A stretch of DNA of 64,000 nt from CAIJMU01 sp035530275 (lineage in GTDB: Bacteria > Spirochaetota > Spirochaetia > Treponematales > Rectinemataceae). A model generated the notes under the pieces. It did no database searches. It was not told the DNA's origin and worked only from the letters and a program-made list of their open reading frames with translations. The stretch spans positions 186,001 to 250,000 of the forward strand of contig DATKVC010000015.1 of assembly GCA_035530275.1 (NCBI GenBank), written 5' to 3'. Below, one piece after another: positions 50,781-59,666 of this stretch (its first letter is position 1; each line of letters begins with the position of its first letter). The translations under genes were made by a program, and so were the position numbers.

Positions 50781-50865
50781 CCCGATCCCAGCGTCGCTTT
50801 CGGTCCTGTCAGTTTAACCCCCAATTATCCCGGCTTTTACATTTTTAACTAGGTTCTTTCCCCAT

Positions 50866-50880
50866 CGATCATTATGATCG
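50866..50880. promoter_or_regulatory. Palindrome over the expected RBS of the TolC gene
   Basis: CGATCA-TTA-TGATCG, 6-bp perfect arms, ending 4 bp before ATG 50885. It occupies the place where a Shine-Dalgarno would be. It may be a repressor operator for the efflux operon; no local TetR- or MarR-type gene is present. Confidence 0.55.
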
Positions 50881-50884
50881 TGGC

Positions 50885-52462
50885 ATGTCCGTGAAAACCA
50901 TCTGCGCAGCCATTTGCGCCCTGAGCCTTGCGGTCGCGGCGGCCGCCGATACCGGAACGGTAGGCGCGAACTCCGGCAACTTGGCGCCCGCCTCCTCGAT
51001 TGAATCGGCGGCGCAGGCGAGCCTTCTCCCGGCTTTGCCCTCCTCCGAGGCGGGGAGCCGGGTGATCACCTTCGACGAGGCCATATCCGCGGCCATGGCG
51101 GGGAACGACGATCTCGCGATCGCCGCGGGCAATCTCGCCGCCGCAAAGGCGACGCACGAGGCCAATCTGGCGAAGAACGAGCCGAGCCTGTCGGCGAACG
51201 GCCAGGCCGGCATAACCGACGGCTTCACAGACCAGACGATGGCGAAGGCCACGGGCGCCAGCGGCCTCGGACTCGGCGAGTCCTTCACCGGGGGCTTGAG
51301 TTTCGGCATCGGCACGGCGAATGCGACCTCAGGCACAAGGATAGGGATAAGCGCCACGCAGACGGTTCCCGTGAGTCCCCAGATATCAGCAAGCGGCTCG
51401 GGCAGCGTGGCCGTGCCCCAAACGACGGTCGTCGCGGCGACAATCAGCCAGACAGTTTGGGACGGCTATGTCGGCGGCCAGACCCAAGCCCTGGTCGATC
51501 AGAGCATTCTGACCCTCAAAGGCAAGGAGCTCGCGGCCCGACAGGCCCGATCCGCAGCCTCCACGAAGGTGAAACAAGCCTATATCACGGCCCTCGTCGC
51601 CCAGCGGACCCTCGCCCTTCGTCTGGGCATCCTCGACAAGTTAAATTCCCTCTATAAGCAATTGCAGGCCACCTATGCCATCAAGCAGGCGAGCGCCATC
51701 GACCTCCAGACCGCTGAGATCAACGCGAAAAGCGCCGGACTCGACGTCGAGACGAGCCGACACGATTATTCGCTCGCGCGCCAGCGTCTCGCCCTTCTGA
51801 TCGGCCTCGCGCCCGATGCCAATTACAGGGTCGCCGAGATCGACGTCCCGAAGCTCCCCGCCGCCTCCCTCGACGACGCGATCGCCCAGGGCCTCGCGAA
51901 GCGAGCGGACATCGCCCAATACGACATCGCCCAGCGCTCGGCCTTGATAAGCGCCGCCGTTGCCGGCGGCTCGGCCCAGCCCTCGCTCTTGGCGACCGGC
52001 GGAATCGGGGTTGGTTTGAATTGGGGCGCCTCCGCCGATCCCTCGCAAAGCGTCAAGTCAGTCGACGCGACGACCGGTCAGTCCATCAGCCTCGGTCTCA
52101 AGCTCGGGTTGCCGATCCTCGACTCCGGAGCGGCCAAGGCCGCCGAGGATGCGGCGAAGGCCACGGCCCGGGTCGCCGCGACCCAGGCGGCCCAGCTGCG
52201 CAAGAGCGTCGCCGCCGATATCCGAGACGCCTGGTGGAACCTCCAGATCCTCGCCGAGCGCAGCGACCTCGCGGCCCAGAGCGTCGATCTCGCCGAGAGC
52301 CAGTTCGCGCTCATGCAGGCCCAGGTCAAATTCGGCACCGCCACCAATCAGGACATGCTGACCGCCTCGGTCAACGCCGCCAACGCCGAGGTCGCATGGC
52401 TTACGGCGAAAAGCAATCAATTGCTCGCGGAGCTCACGCTCGAGACCGCGATGGGACTATGA
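50885..52462 (+). CDS. TolC family outer-membrane efflux protein
   Basis: A 525-residue outer-membrane channel. Signal peptide to about residue 21, then the duplicated TolC/OEP domain: ITFDEAISAAMAGNDDLAIAAGNLAAAKATHEA starts the first half and PQPSLLATGGIGVGL-like and NLQILAERSDLAAQSVDLAESQFALMQAQVKFGTATNQDML the second. It would form the exit duct for the RND pump downstream. Its stop overlaps an ATG that could extend the adaptor. Confidence 0.93.
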   Translation: MSVKTICAAICALSLAVAAAADTGTVGANSGNLAPASSIESAAQASLLPALPSSEAGSRVITFDEAISAAMAGNDDLAIAAGNLAAAKATHEANLAKNEPSLSANGQAGITDGFTDQTMAKATGASGLGLGESFTGGLSFGIGTANATSGTRIGISATQTVPVSPQISASGSGSVAVPQTTVVAATISQTVWDGYVGGQTQALVDQSILTLKGKELAARQARSAASTKVKQAYITALVAQRTLALRLGILDKLNSLYKQLQATYAIKQASAIDLQTAEINAKSAGLDVETSRHDYSLARQRLALLIGLAPDANYRVAEIDVPKLPAASLDDAIAQGLAKRADIAQYDIAQRSALISAAVAGGSAQPSLLATGGIGVGLNWGASADPSQSVKSVDATTGQSISLGLKLGLPILDSGAAKAAEDAAKATARVAATQAAQLRKSVAADIRDAWWNLQILAERSDLAAQSVDLAESQFALMQAQVKFGTATNQDMLTASVNAANAEVAWLTAKSNQLLAELTLETAMGL

Positions 52463-52494
52463 CGCGGCCCCCGAGGGCTTCGCAGGAGCAGATG

Positions 52495-54033
52495 ATGAAT
52501 AAGATACGAATTGTTGCAATCGGAATTCTGGGAGCGGCGGCCCTCCTTTCCTTCGCTGGCTGCTCCAAGGCTCAAGGCGGAGCCGCCCAGGGGGCGCGGA
52601 CCGGCGGCCAGTCGGGACAATACGGCGGGCAGGGCGGAACGAGAGCGGGCGGGGCGGCGGGCGGCGGTTCCTATGGTGGCCGCCGTTCCGCGGTCATCCC
52701 CGTCCAAGCCACCGCCGTGAAGGTCGGCCCGCTTGATGCCGACCGGACGACGGCCGGCGTCATCGTTCCCCTCGTCCAGAGCCAGGTGGCCACCCAGGTA
52801 GCCGGCTTCGTGGCCAAGGTTCCGAAGCTCGTCGGCGATTGGGTCAAACAGGGCGATGTCGTCGTGCAGCTCGACGACTCGCAGCTCAAGCTGACCGCGG
52901 CGACCGCTGCGGCCGCCCTCGAAAACGCGAAGATCAATCTGTCGGTGGGCCAGGATACCTCGAACCAGGCCAATCCCAAGCTCGCCCTCCAGGTCCAGTC
53001 GGCCCAAGCCGCCTACGATTCGGCCAAGAAGAATTACGACGCGCAGAAAGCCCTTTTCGATCTCGGCGGCATTTCGGCCTCGGCTCTCGACACGGCCAAC
53101 AGCAATCTAGCCGCGGCCCAGGCCAATCTCGAAGGCGCGAAGACCTCCCTCGATCAGAACAACAATTCCGGCGACCAGACGATAGCCCAGCTCAAGATCG
53201 CCGTGCAGCAGGCGCAGAACAACAGTGATCAGGCCCAACTCAACCTTCGGAACGCAAGCATCAGGGCTCCCTTCGACGGGCAGATTTCCGCTATCAACGT
53301 GCAGCCTGGCATGGCTGCCAGCGTGAGCAGCCCGGTCTTCACCCTCGTGAGCGCGGGCAAGCAGATATCGTTCAACGTGCCGCCTTCCGACGCTCCCTTC
53401 CTCAGGCCGGGGATGCCGATCGTCTTCAACTTCCAGGGAACAAACCACACCGTGCGCATCAGCCAGGCTCCAGCCGCGCCGATTTCCGGCGTCCTTCCCA
53501 TGATGGCCTCTGCCGCGGGGCTCAATCTGCAATATGGAACGGTCGGCGAGATCAATTATCGAATACCCCTCGCCAGGGGCGCCATCGTTCCCCTCGCCTC
53601 CCTCGGCACCCTTGAGAACCAGAACTTCGTCTACGTCATCGAGAACGACAAGGTCACGATGAGGACCGTGACGATAGCCGCCGAGTCGGGGACGACGGCG
53701 GCGGTCGAAGGCATTTCGGATGGAGAGGTCATCGTCGTGAGCCCGCCGCCCGGCCTCCTCGCCGGATCGCAGGTGCAGGCGACGATGATCGCCGCCGATG
53801 GCTCCGTCGGGGCGCCTGCCCCCGCCGCTCAGCAGCCGGGCAGCCCGCAGGGCGGCATGGGAACGGGCGGCCAAAAGGGCAGCGGCCAATATTCAGGCCA
53901 GCGCCAGGGAGGGAGCGGAAACTATTCCGGAAGCGGAACCTACTCGGGACAGAGACAGGGCACCGCTTCGTCGTACCAGACCTCGGGCGCGAACGCTAAC
54001 TCCTCCTCGGGCACGGGGAGCGCCAAGCCATGA
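52495..54033 (+). CDS. RND efflux periplasmic adaptor (HlyD/MFP family) with Gly/Gln-rich ends
   Basis: A 512-residue lipoprotein adaptor joining the RND pump and TolC-type channel. The lipobox is LLSFAGC. A Gly/Gln/Arg-rich linker follows (about 40 residues), then the adaptor core with TTAGVIVPLVQSQVATQVAGFV, a lipoyl half-motif GDWVKQGDVVVQLDD, a helical hairpin rich in Ala/Asn, and NLRNASIRAPFDGQISAINVQPGMAAS. The last 80 residues are Gly/Gln/Ser/Tyr-rich with repeated YSGQRQG. ATG 52495 follows AGGAG by 6 nt; ATG 52459 is an alternative. ATGA overlap with the pump gene. Confidence 0.92.
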   Translation: MNKIRIVAIGILGAAALLSFAGCSKAQGGAAQGARTGGQSGQYGGQGGTRAGGAAGGGSYGGRRSAVIPVQATAVKVGPLDADRTTAGVIVPLVQSQVATQVAGFVAKVPKLVGDWVKQGDVVVQLDDSQLKLTAATAAAALENAKINLSVGQDTSNQANPKLALQVQSAQAAYDSAKKNYDAQKALFDLGGISASALDTANSNLAAAQANLEGAKTSLDQNNNSGDQTIAQLKIAVQQAQNNSDQAQLNLRNASIRAPFDGQISAINVQPGMAASVSSPVFTLVSAGKQISFNVPPSDAPFLRPGMPIVFNFQGTNHTVRISQAPAAPISGVLPMMASAAGLNLQYGTVGEINYRIPLARGAIVPLASLGTLENQNFVYVIENDKVTMRTVTIAAESGTTAAVEGISDGEVIVVSPPPGLLAGSQVQATMIAADGSVGAPAPAAQQPGSPQGGMGTGGQKGSGQYSGQRQGGSGNYSGSGTYSGQRQGTASSYQTSGANANSSSGTGSAKP

Positions 54034-57000
54034 GCGACGGTAACGGAAAGCTTCCGGTGAAGCGGGAGAAAGCCGGGGATGCAGAGGTCCCCTCGACTTC
54101 GGTGCGGAATTTCGAGAGCAAGATCTTCACGCGGGTAAATCCCGCCGTAAAATTCTCGGTGACACGCTACGTGCTGGCCATCGGCATTTTCGTCGCAATT
54201 GTTGCCTTCGGCCTCGTGAGCACCTCGCAGCTCGGCGTGGATCTCATGCCCACCGTCAACATTCCCGTCGTCGCCGTCTTCACCACCTACTCCGGTTCCG
54301 ATCCCACGGTCGTCGACCAGCAGGTGACTCAGATAATCGAAAACGCCGTCTCGACGGTGTCGGGCATCACGGACATAAACTCGACGAGCTCTCTCGGGGT
54401 GAGCCGGGTGGTGCTGTCGTTCGACACGAGCGTCGACAAGAATGTCGTGCTCCAGCAGGTGGCGGCAGTGGTCAACGCCACGGTTCGCCGCCTTCCCTCG
54501 GGCGTTCAGACGCCCGTGGTCCGCTCCTTCGACCCGAACGCCCAACCCGTGCTCGAATTCGGCGTTGCCGGCGGCGGGGCTTCCCTTTCGGACGTCAACG
54601 ACTACGTACAGAACAGCCTCGCGCCCCTCATCGAGCGTGTCGACGGCGTGGCGAACATCAATGTCTCGGGAGCCCCCGCCCGGGAATTCCAGGTCCTGCT
54701 AGATCCCAACAAACTCAAGTTCTACTCGCTGAGCCCGAGCCAGGTGGTCAACGCCATAGTCGGGAACGCCTTCAACCAACCTATCGGAACAATTACGACG
54801 AATCGCACGTCGCTCACCTTCTCGACGAGCAACACCCCCTCGGACGTTGGCTCGATCTCGCGAATCCTTGTCGATTCGACTCGAGGGGTCTCGGTTGGCG
54901 ATATAGCGGCGGTGCGCGACGTCGCCACGGACCAAGATTACGTCAGGGTGAACGGCATTCCCGTCGTCCAGCTCTCGATCCAACGGACCACCGACTCGAA
55001 CGCCATTTCCGTCGTCGACGGCGTCAGGAAGCTTCTCGCGAGGACGCCCTTGCCGAAGGGCTACGACATCCTGATCGGGAACGACACGACGGGCTCGATC
55101 AGGGCTTCGGTATCCAACACTTTCAATGAGCTCTTCATGACCCTCATCGTCGTGGCGATCATCGTCCTTCTTTTCATCGGCAAGCCGAACATGGCCTTTT
55201 CAGTCATCCTCGCGGTGCCCATCGCCATTTCGGCATCTCCTATTCTCTACAAGCTCGCGGGCTTTTCCTTCAATCTCGTCTCCCTCCTCGCGATGGTCAC
55301 CGCCATCGGCATCGTCGTCGATGATTCAATCGTCATCGCGGAAAACGTCGATCGTTACAGGGCTATGGGCTTTTCGCTCAAGGAGGCCGTGCTCAAGGGC
55401 GCGAGCGAGGTCTTCAGCGCCGTCATAGCGGCCTCGCTTTCGCTCCTGTCGGTCCTGATGCCGGTCAGCTTCATCGGCGGCTTCATCGGGATGTACATCC
55501 AGCAATTCTCCCTCGGACTGGCTGCCGCTGTCGTGCTCTCCCTCCTCGAGGCCGTCCTCTTCCTCACTGTCCGCCTCGCCTACACCCCCGACGCGAGCGA
55601 CCTCCATTGGAAGGATTTCTTCCGGAGCTTCGGACGCTTCGGCGAGGCTATGAAGTGGGGTCTCAAGGCCTGGAGGAAGGGACCAGGAATCATCCTCGCC
55701 CTCGCCCTCGCCGGAGCCATGGTGGTCACCAAGCACCCGATCTGGCTTCCCTCCCTCCTCCTCTATCCACTCGCCCTCGGTCTTGCTAATTATGTCATCT
55801 TCATGGGCCTGAGCCTCTTCGAGTCGATTTCGGAGACCCTCCACGGCTGGACCGAACGCTTCGTGGAGTTCGTGCGCGACCATTACGTCAACGTCCTCGG
55901 CAGGATGCTCAGATGGAGCGCCGTCGTCCTCGGCGTTGCGGGAGCGGGCTTCATCACCATCATCGTGATCGTCGCGCCGCACATCTCCTTCAATTTCGTT
56001 CCCAATTCGGACTCCGGCACCATGTCGGTCAACGTCTTCTTTCCGCCGGGGAGCTCGCAATACACCGCCAACCAGGTCGCTGCCAAGGTGGAAGCTTACC
56101 TTCGGACGCGCCCCGAGGTCGCGTCCGTCCAATCCGAAATCAGCAATCGCGTGAGCGAGACCCTGACCCTCGTGCCCATCGAACATAGACCTGGCGTCGC
56201 GCAACTCTCGCAAATGTACCGAGCCGCCCTCGCGCCCCTCATCATGAAGGAATTCCCCACGGCGCGACTTTCCGTGGGCACCGGCGGCTTCGGCGGCGGC
56301 GGGCCGGGGGGAGGCTTCGGCGGCTCCTCGATCTCGCTCAGCGTCGTGGCCTTCAGCATGGACCTTCTCCTCAAGGCCAATTCGGAGATCGTCTCCGCGA
56401 TCCAGGCCAATCCCTATGTCGCCGACGTGACTTCGAGCCTTTCGGACACCTCCCTCGAAAACGATTTCGTCCCCGATCCCTCCAAGCTTTCGGGAACGGG
56501 CATCACCTCGCAAAGCATCGCCAACGCGCTCCAGACCTATACCTCGGGAACCCAGGCCTCGAACGTCGTCACAAACGGCCTGAGCTATCCGATCATGGTG
56601 CAGATCGACCCAACTGTGATCAATGGAAGCCAGACCCTCCTGGATCTGCCCATCTATTCGTCCGTGCTTCAGACAAATCTACAGGTCGGTCAGCTCGGGA
56701 CCTTCGTGCTGAACGAGAAGCCGACCTCGATCTCCCGCTATAATCGCCAATACACGGGCTCTCTCACCATCAACCTCAAGCCCAACGCCCCGACCGTCCT
56801 CGAGGTGCAGAAGTCCATCATCAAGGATCTCACGGACAAGGGCCTCCTCGACAATGGCATCTCCATTTCCACGGGCAGCCGGTTCAATACGATCGCCTTG
56901 GCAGCCCAGCTGCAGACCCAGGGCGCGGTGGTCTTCCTCCTCGCCTTCTTCCTCGCCTATCTCGTGATGGCGGCGCAGTTCAATTCCTGGCGTTATCCTA

Positions 57001-57545
57001 TCTACCTGTTGCTTCCGGTGCCCCTCGCCATCGCCGGCGCCCTCCTCGTCGTCGGAATCGTCGGAGGTGGCCTCGACATCTTCGGCGTCATGGGCATGCT
57101 GATGCTCATCGGGTTGTCGGCCAAGAACGCCATCCTCTATCTCGACTTCGTCGTGGAGCGCCTCGGAAAGATGCCCATCCGCGACGCCCTATTGGACGCG
57201 GCCAAGCTACGATTCAGACCAATTGTCATGACCACGCTGACGGTGCTCGTCATCTCGGGCCCGCTCGTGTTCTCGCACGGCCAGGGCGCTGAGTTCGGCC
57301 AACGCATGGGCATCGTCATGTTCGGCGGCATCTTATTCTCCGCCATACTCACTTTCTTCGTGGTGCCGGCGGCATTTTTCCTCTTCGAGAGGAACAGGCA
57401 GGTGGATTTCAACGCGGCGCGCGCGGAGATCGACCATGCGGTGGAGGATGTCGAGCAAGGGATACTGCCTTCGTCTTCAGTCGCCATGACCATGGTGGAG
57501 GGCGACGAGCCCGAACCGAAGCCAGTCTTGCCCCTCAGCCCGTGA
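54030..57545 (+). CDS. RND family efflux transporter permease
   Basis: Proton-driven inner-membrane pump, 1171 residues, about 120 longer than AcrB. It has the duplicated 6-TM plus periplasmic loop plan. The proton-relay Asp pair is in GIVVDDSIVIAENVDRY (Asp431, Asp432). The extra length comes from a soluble N-terminal stretch, an insertion with two hydrophobic segments (about residues 555-595) and a C-terminal tail. A loop at about residues 750-765 is almost pure Gly (GGFGGGGPGGGFGG). Substrate unknown. It overlaps the end of the convergent cheA by 11 nt. Confidence 0.95.
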   Translation: MSDGNGKLPVKREKAGDAEVPSTSVRNFESKIFTRVNPAVKFSVTRYVLAIGIFVAIVAFGLVSTSQLGVDLMPTVNIPVVAVFTTYSGSDPTVVDQQVTQIIENAVSTVSGITDINSTSSLGVSRVVLSFDTSVDKNVVLQQVAAVVNATVRRLPSGVQTPVVRSFDPNAQPVLEFGVAGGGASLSDVNDYVQNSLAPLIERVDGVANINVSGAPAREFQVLLDPNKLKFYSLSPSQVVNAIVGNAFNQPIGTITTNRTSLTFSTSNTPSDVGSISRILVDSTRGVSVGDIAAVRDVATDQDYVRVNGIPVVQLSIQRTTDSNAISVVDGVRKLLARTPLPKGYDILIGNDTTGSIRASVSNTFNELFMTLIVVAIIVLLFIGKPNMAFSVILAVPIAISASPILYKLAGFSFNLVSLLAMVTAIGIVVDDSIVIAENVDRYRAMGFSLKEAVLKGASEVFSAVIAASLSLLSVLMPVSFIGGFIGMYIQQFSLGLAAAVVLSLLEAVLFLTVRLAYTPDASDLHWKDFFRSFGRFGEAMKWGLKAWRKGPGIILALALAGAMVVTKHPIWLPSLLLYPLALGLANYVIFMGLSLFESISETLHGWTERFVEFVRDHYVNVLGRMLRWSAVVLGVAGAGFITIIVIVAPHISFNFVPNSDSGTMSVNVFFPPGSSQYTANQVAAKVEAYLRTRPEVASVQSEISNRVSETLTLVPIEHRPGVAQLSQMYRAALAPLIMKEFPTARLSVGTGGFGGGGPGGGFGGSSISLSVVAFSMDLLLKANSEIVSAIQANPYVADVTSSLSDTSLENDFVPDPSKLSGTGITSQSIANALQTYTSGTQASNVVTNGLSYPIMVQIDPTVINGSQTLLDLPIYSSVLQTNLQVGQLGTFVLNEKPTSISRYNRQYTGSLTINLKPNAPTVLEVQKSIIKDLTDKGLLDNGISISTGSRFNTIALAAQLQTQGAVVFLLAFFLAYLVMAAQFNSWRYPIYLLLPVPLAIAGALLVVGIVGGGLDIFGVMGMLMLIGLSAKNAILYLDFVVERLGKMPIRDALLDAAKLRFRPIVMTTLTVLVISGPLVFSHGQGAEFGQRMGIVMFGGILFSAILTFFVVPAAFFLFERNRQVDFNAARAEIDHAVEDVEQGILPSSSVAMTMVEGDEPEPKPVLPLSP

Positions 57546-59205
57546 GGCCCTGCGAGCGCCGACCTCTTAGCGCCACGTGGGAGAGTTCGGCGGTGTCGAG
57601 GACGAGGACAAGCGAACCATCGCCGAGTGTCGCGCTACCCGCGATGCCCGGCGAATCGCTGAGCTTTCGCTCGAGGGGGCGGACCGCCGCCGAGAGGGTT
57701 TCGCCCACCTCGTCGACGATGAGGATGCTCTGCGATCCCGAATCCTCGAGTACCACTCCTATTCTTTTTCCGCCTCGGTTGGCGGCTTCGCCGCCCTCTT
57801 CGAAGAGGATGCGGAGGTCGATGGCGGGAATGAGGCGTCCCATCCAGGGGACCGTTCGCCAGGCGCCATCCTTCCGGTCGCCTTCCTCGAATTCGAAACA
57901 GGCTTGTGTCGCGTCGAAGGGGATGAGGAGGTCCAGGGAGCCGACCCGGGCGACGAAACCCTCGACGAGGGAGAGGGCGAGGGGGAGTCGAACGACGATG
58001 GCCGAGCCTTGCCCGTGCGTCGATTCGATGCGCACGGTTCCGCGCATGCCGGCCACCGATTTCTTGACCACGTCGAGACCGACCCCGCGACCCGACCAGC
58101 GCGTGACTTCCGTGGTGAGCGAAAAGCCCGGTTCGAAGAGGAGCTCGAAGAGTTCTTCGTCGTCGAGGCGCTCGTCCTCGCCGATCCTGCCCCGCTTGAT
58201 GGCCGCGGCCCTTATGAGTGCCGGGTCGATGCCCGCACCGTCGTCCTCGACGCGGAGGGTCAGCAATCCCGACTCCCTCTTGGCTCGGACCGCGACGAGG
58301 CCCTCGGGATTCTTGCCCGCGGCGAGTCGACGTTCGGGCTTCTCGATGCCGTGATCGGCCGCGTTGCGTACGAGATGGAGGAGGGGTTCGACCATGCGAT
58401 CGGCGAGGCTTTTGTCGATTTCGGTGTCGGCTCCGGCAAGGGCGAAACGTATCTTCGTTCCCCTGTCCCTCGCGATCTCCTCGACGGCCCTGACGAAGCG
58501 TCCGGCTATGTCTCCGAAGGGCACCATCCGCGCCTCGAGGACGGTGCGATACAGGGACGCGGCGAGGGATTCGACGGCCGCGAGTTCGTAGGCGAGATTT
58601 GACGAGCCCGTGGCGCGGGCGCTCAGCGCAAAGTTGGAAAGGGCGACGACTATTTCGCTTGAATAGCTCTGGATCTTTTCGAGCTTCGACGCGGGGACGC
58701 GCGCCAAGGCGTCGGATACCAAGGCCTTGTCCTCGGCGTTCGCGGAGCGCGTCTTTTCGCGAAGCGCCTTTATTCGCTCGGCGGCTCCCGCCTTGGGATC
58801 GACCAAGGTCGCGTCGAGGGCCTCGAGCACGCGCGCGTCGCTTTCCGCCTCCTCGGCTCCGATGGCAGCCCTCTGGCGAGGAACCTTGGCTCCGATCGCC
58901 GGCCGAGCCCCGTCGATGATCGAGCCGACATGCGAGCGGCAGACCTCGAGGGCCCCGAAGGAAGAGGGACCGAAGCGCGCCTGTCCCTGGCGCACCCTGC
59001 CAAGCCGCGTTTCCCACGCGTGGGCGAAGGCCTCGAGCCGCGGCAGGCCGACGATTCCCGCGGAACCTTTGATCGTATGGATGAAGCGGAAAAGGGCGTC
59101 GACGGCCCCATCGTTCCCTCCCTCGAGATCGGCGATCGCCTGGTCGATGCCGTCGAGTATCTCCCTCGTCTCCGAGGCGAAGGCTTCGAGGATGTCCTCG
59201 GCCAT
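57535..59205 (-). CDS. cheA: Chemotaxis-type histidine kinase CheA
   Basis: A 556-residue kinase. P1 HPt domain with phosphoryl-accepting His43 (FIHTIKGSAG), P3 dimerisation region near residues 170-235, P4 ATPase with LVRNAADHGIE (N box), VEDDGAGIDP (G1) and SGRGVGLDVVKKSV (G2), and a C-terminal P5/CheW-like domain. A recognisable P2 domain is absent, making it short. It pairs with the CheY gene upstream (TGATG overlap) and the divergent chemoreceptor at 59667. No cheW, cheR or cheB here, so it may serve a non-flagellar output or use CheW from elsewhere. Confidence 0.94.
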   Translation of the reverse strand: MAEDILEAFASETREILDGIDQAIADLEGGNDGAVDALFRFIHTIKGSAGIVGLPRLEAFAHAWETRLGRVRQGQARFGPSSFGALEVCRSHVGSIIDGARPAIGAKVPRQRAAIGAEEAESDARVLEALDATLVDPKAGAAERIKALREKTRSANAEDKALVSDALARVPASKLEKIQSYSSEIVVALSNFALSARATGSSNLAYELAAVESLAASLYRTVLEARMVPFGDIAGRFVRAVEEIARDRGTKIRFALAGADTEIDKSLADRMVEPLLHLVRNAADHGIEKPERRLAAGKNPEGLVAVRAKRESGLLTLRVEDDGAGIDPALIRAAAIKRGRIGEDERLDDEELFELLFEPGFSLTTEVTRWSGRGVGLDVVKKSVAGMRGTVRIESTHGQGSAIVVRLPLALSLVEGFVARVGSLDLLIPFDATQACFEFEEGDRKDGAWRTVPWMGRLIPAIDLRILFEEGGEAANRGGKRIGVVLEDSGSQSILIVDEVGETLSAAVRPLERKLSDSPGIAGSATLGDGSLVLVLDTAELSHVALRGRRSQGLTG

Positions 59206-59582
59206 CAGTCCCGCCCTTTTTTCATGAGCCCTCTCGAAAGGGCGTCGCGGACGATGCTCGGATCGGCAGGTTTGCGGACGATGTCGAAGCCGCCCGCTTC
59301 GCGGACCTCTTCCCTCGTCCTATCCTGGAGATCGGCGGTGACGATGACGACGGGGAGTCCCGGCATTGCGGCGACGAGGCGTTTGAGGGTCGCGATGCCC
59401 CCCAATCCCGGCATCGTGAGATCGAGAAAGACGAGGTCGGGAGCGTAACCGCCATCGAGAAGGGAAAGCGCCTCCTCCCCGCTTCGTGCCTCGGTCGTTT
59501 CGACGCCGAGCTCGCGGAGCGTGGATTTGAGCGACATGCGTGCGACGATCGAATCGTCGATCACGAGAACCTTCGCGTCCAT
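59205..59582 (-). CDS. CheY-like single-domain response regulator
   Basis: A 125-residue receiver. Acidic pocket Asp9/Asp10, phosphoacceptor Asp54 (VFLDLTMPG), switch Thr82 and Lys104 (VRKPAD) are all present. There is no output domain. It is translationally coupled to cheA and is its probable substrate. Confidence 0.94.
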   Translation of the reverse strand: MDAKVLVIDDSIVARMSLKSTLRELGVETTEARSGEEALSLLDGGYAPDLVFLDLTMPGLGGIATLKRLVAAMPGLPVVIVTADLQDRTREEVREAGGFDIVRKPADPSIVRDALSRGLMKKGRD

Positions 59583-59654
59583 GAAGGAAGTATAGCCCAG
59601 GCCGATGCGCCGCGACAGGGCGCTTCGGTTATGGCCTCGGCGTCGGCTTATGGA

Positions 59655-59660
59655 TATAAT
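59655..59660 (+). promoter_or_regulatory. -10 box of the chemoreceptor gene
   Basis: Perfect TATAAT whose last base is 6 nt before ATG 59667, with no convincing -35 and no Shine-Dalgarno. The expected transcription start coincides with the ATG. Confidence 0.55.
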
Positions 59661-59666
59661 ACCGGG

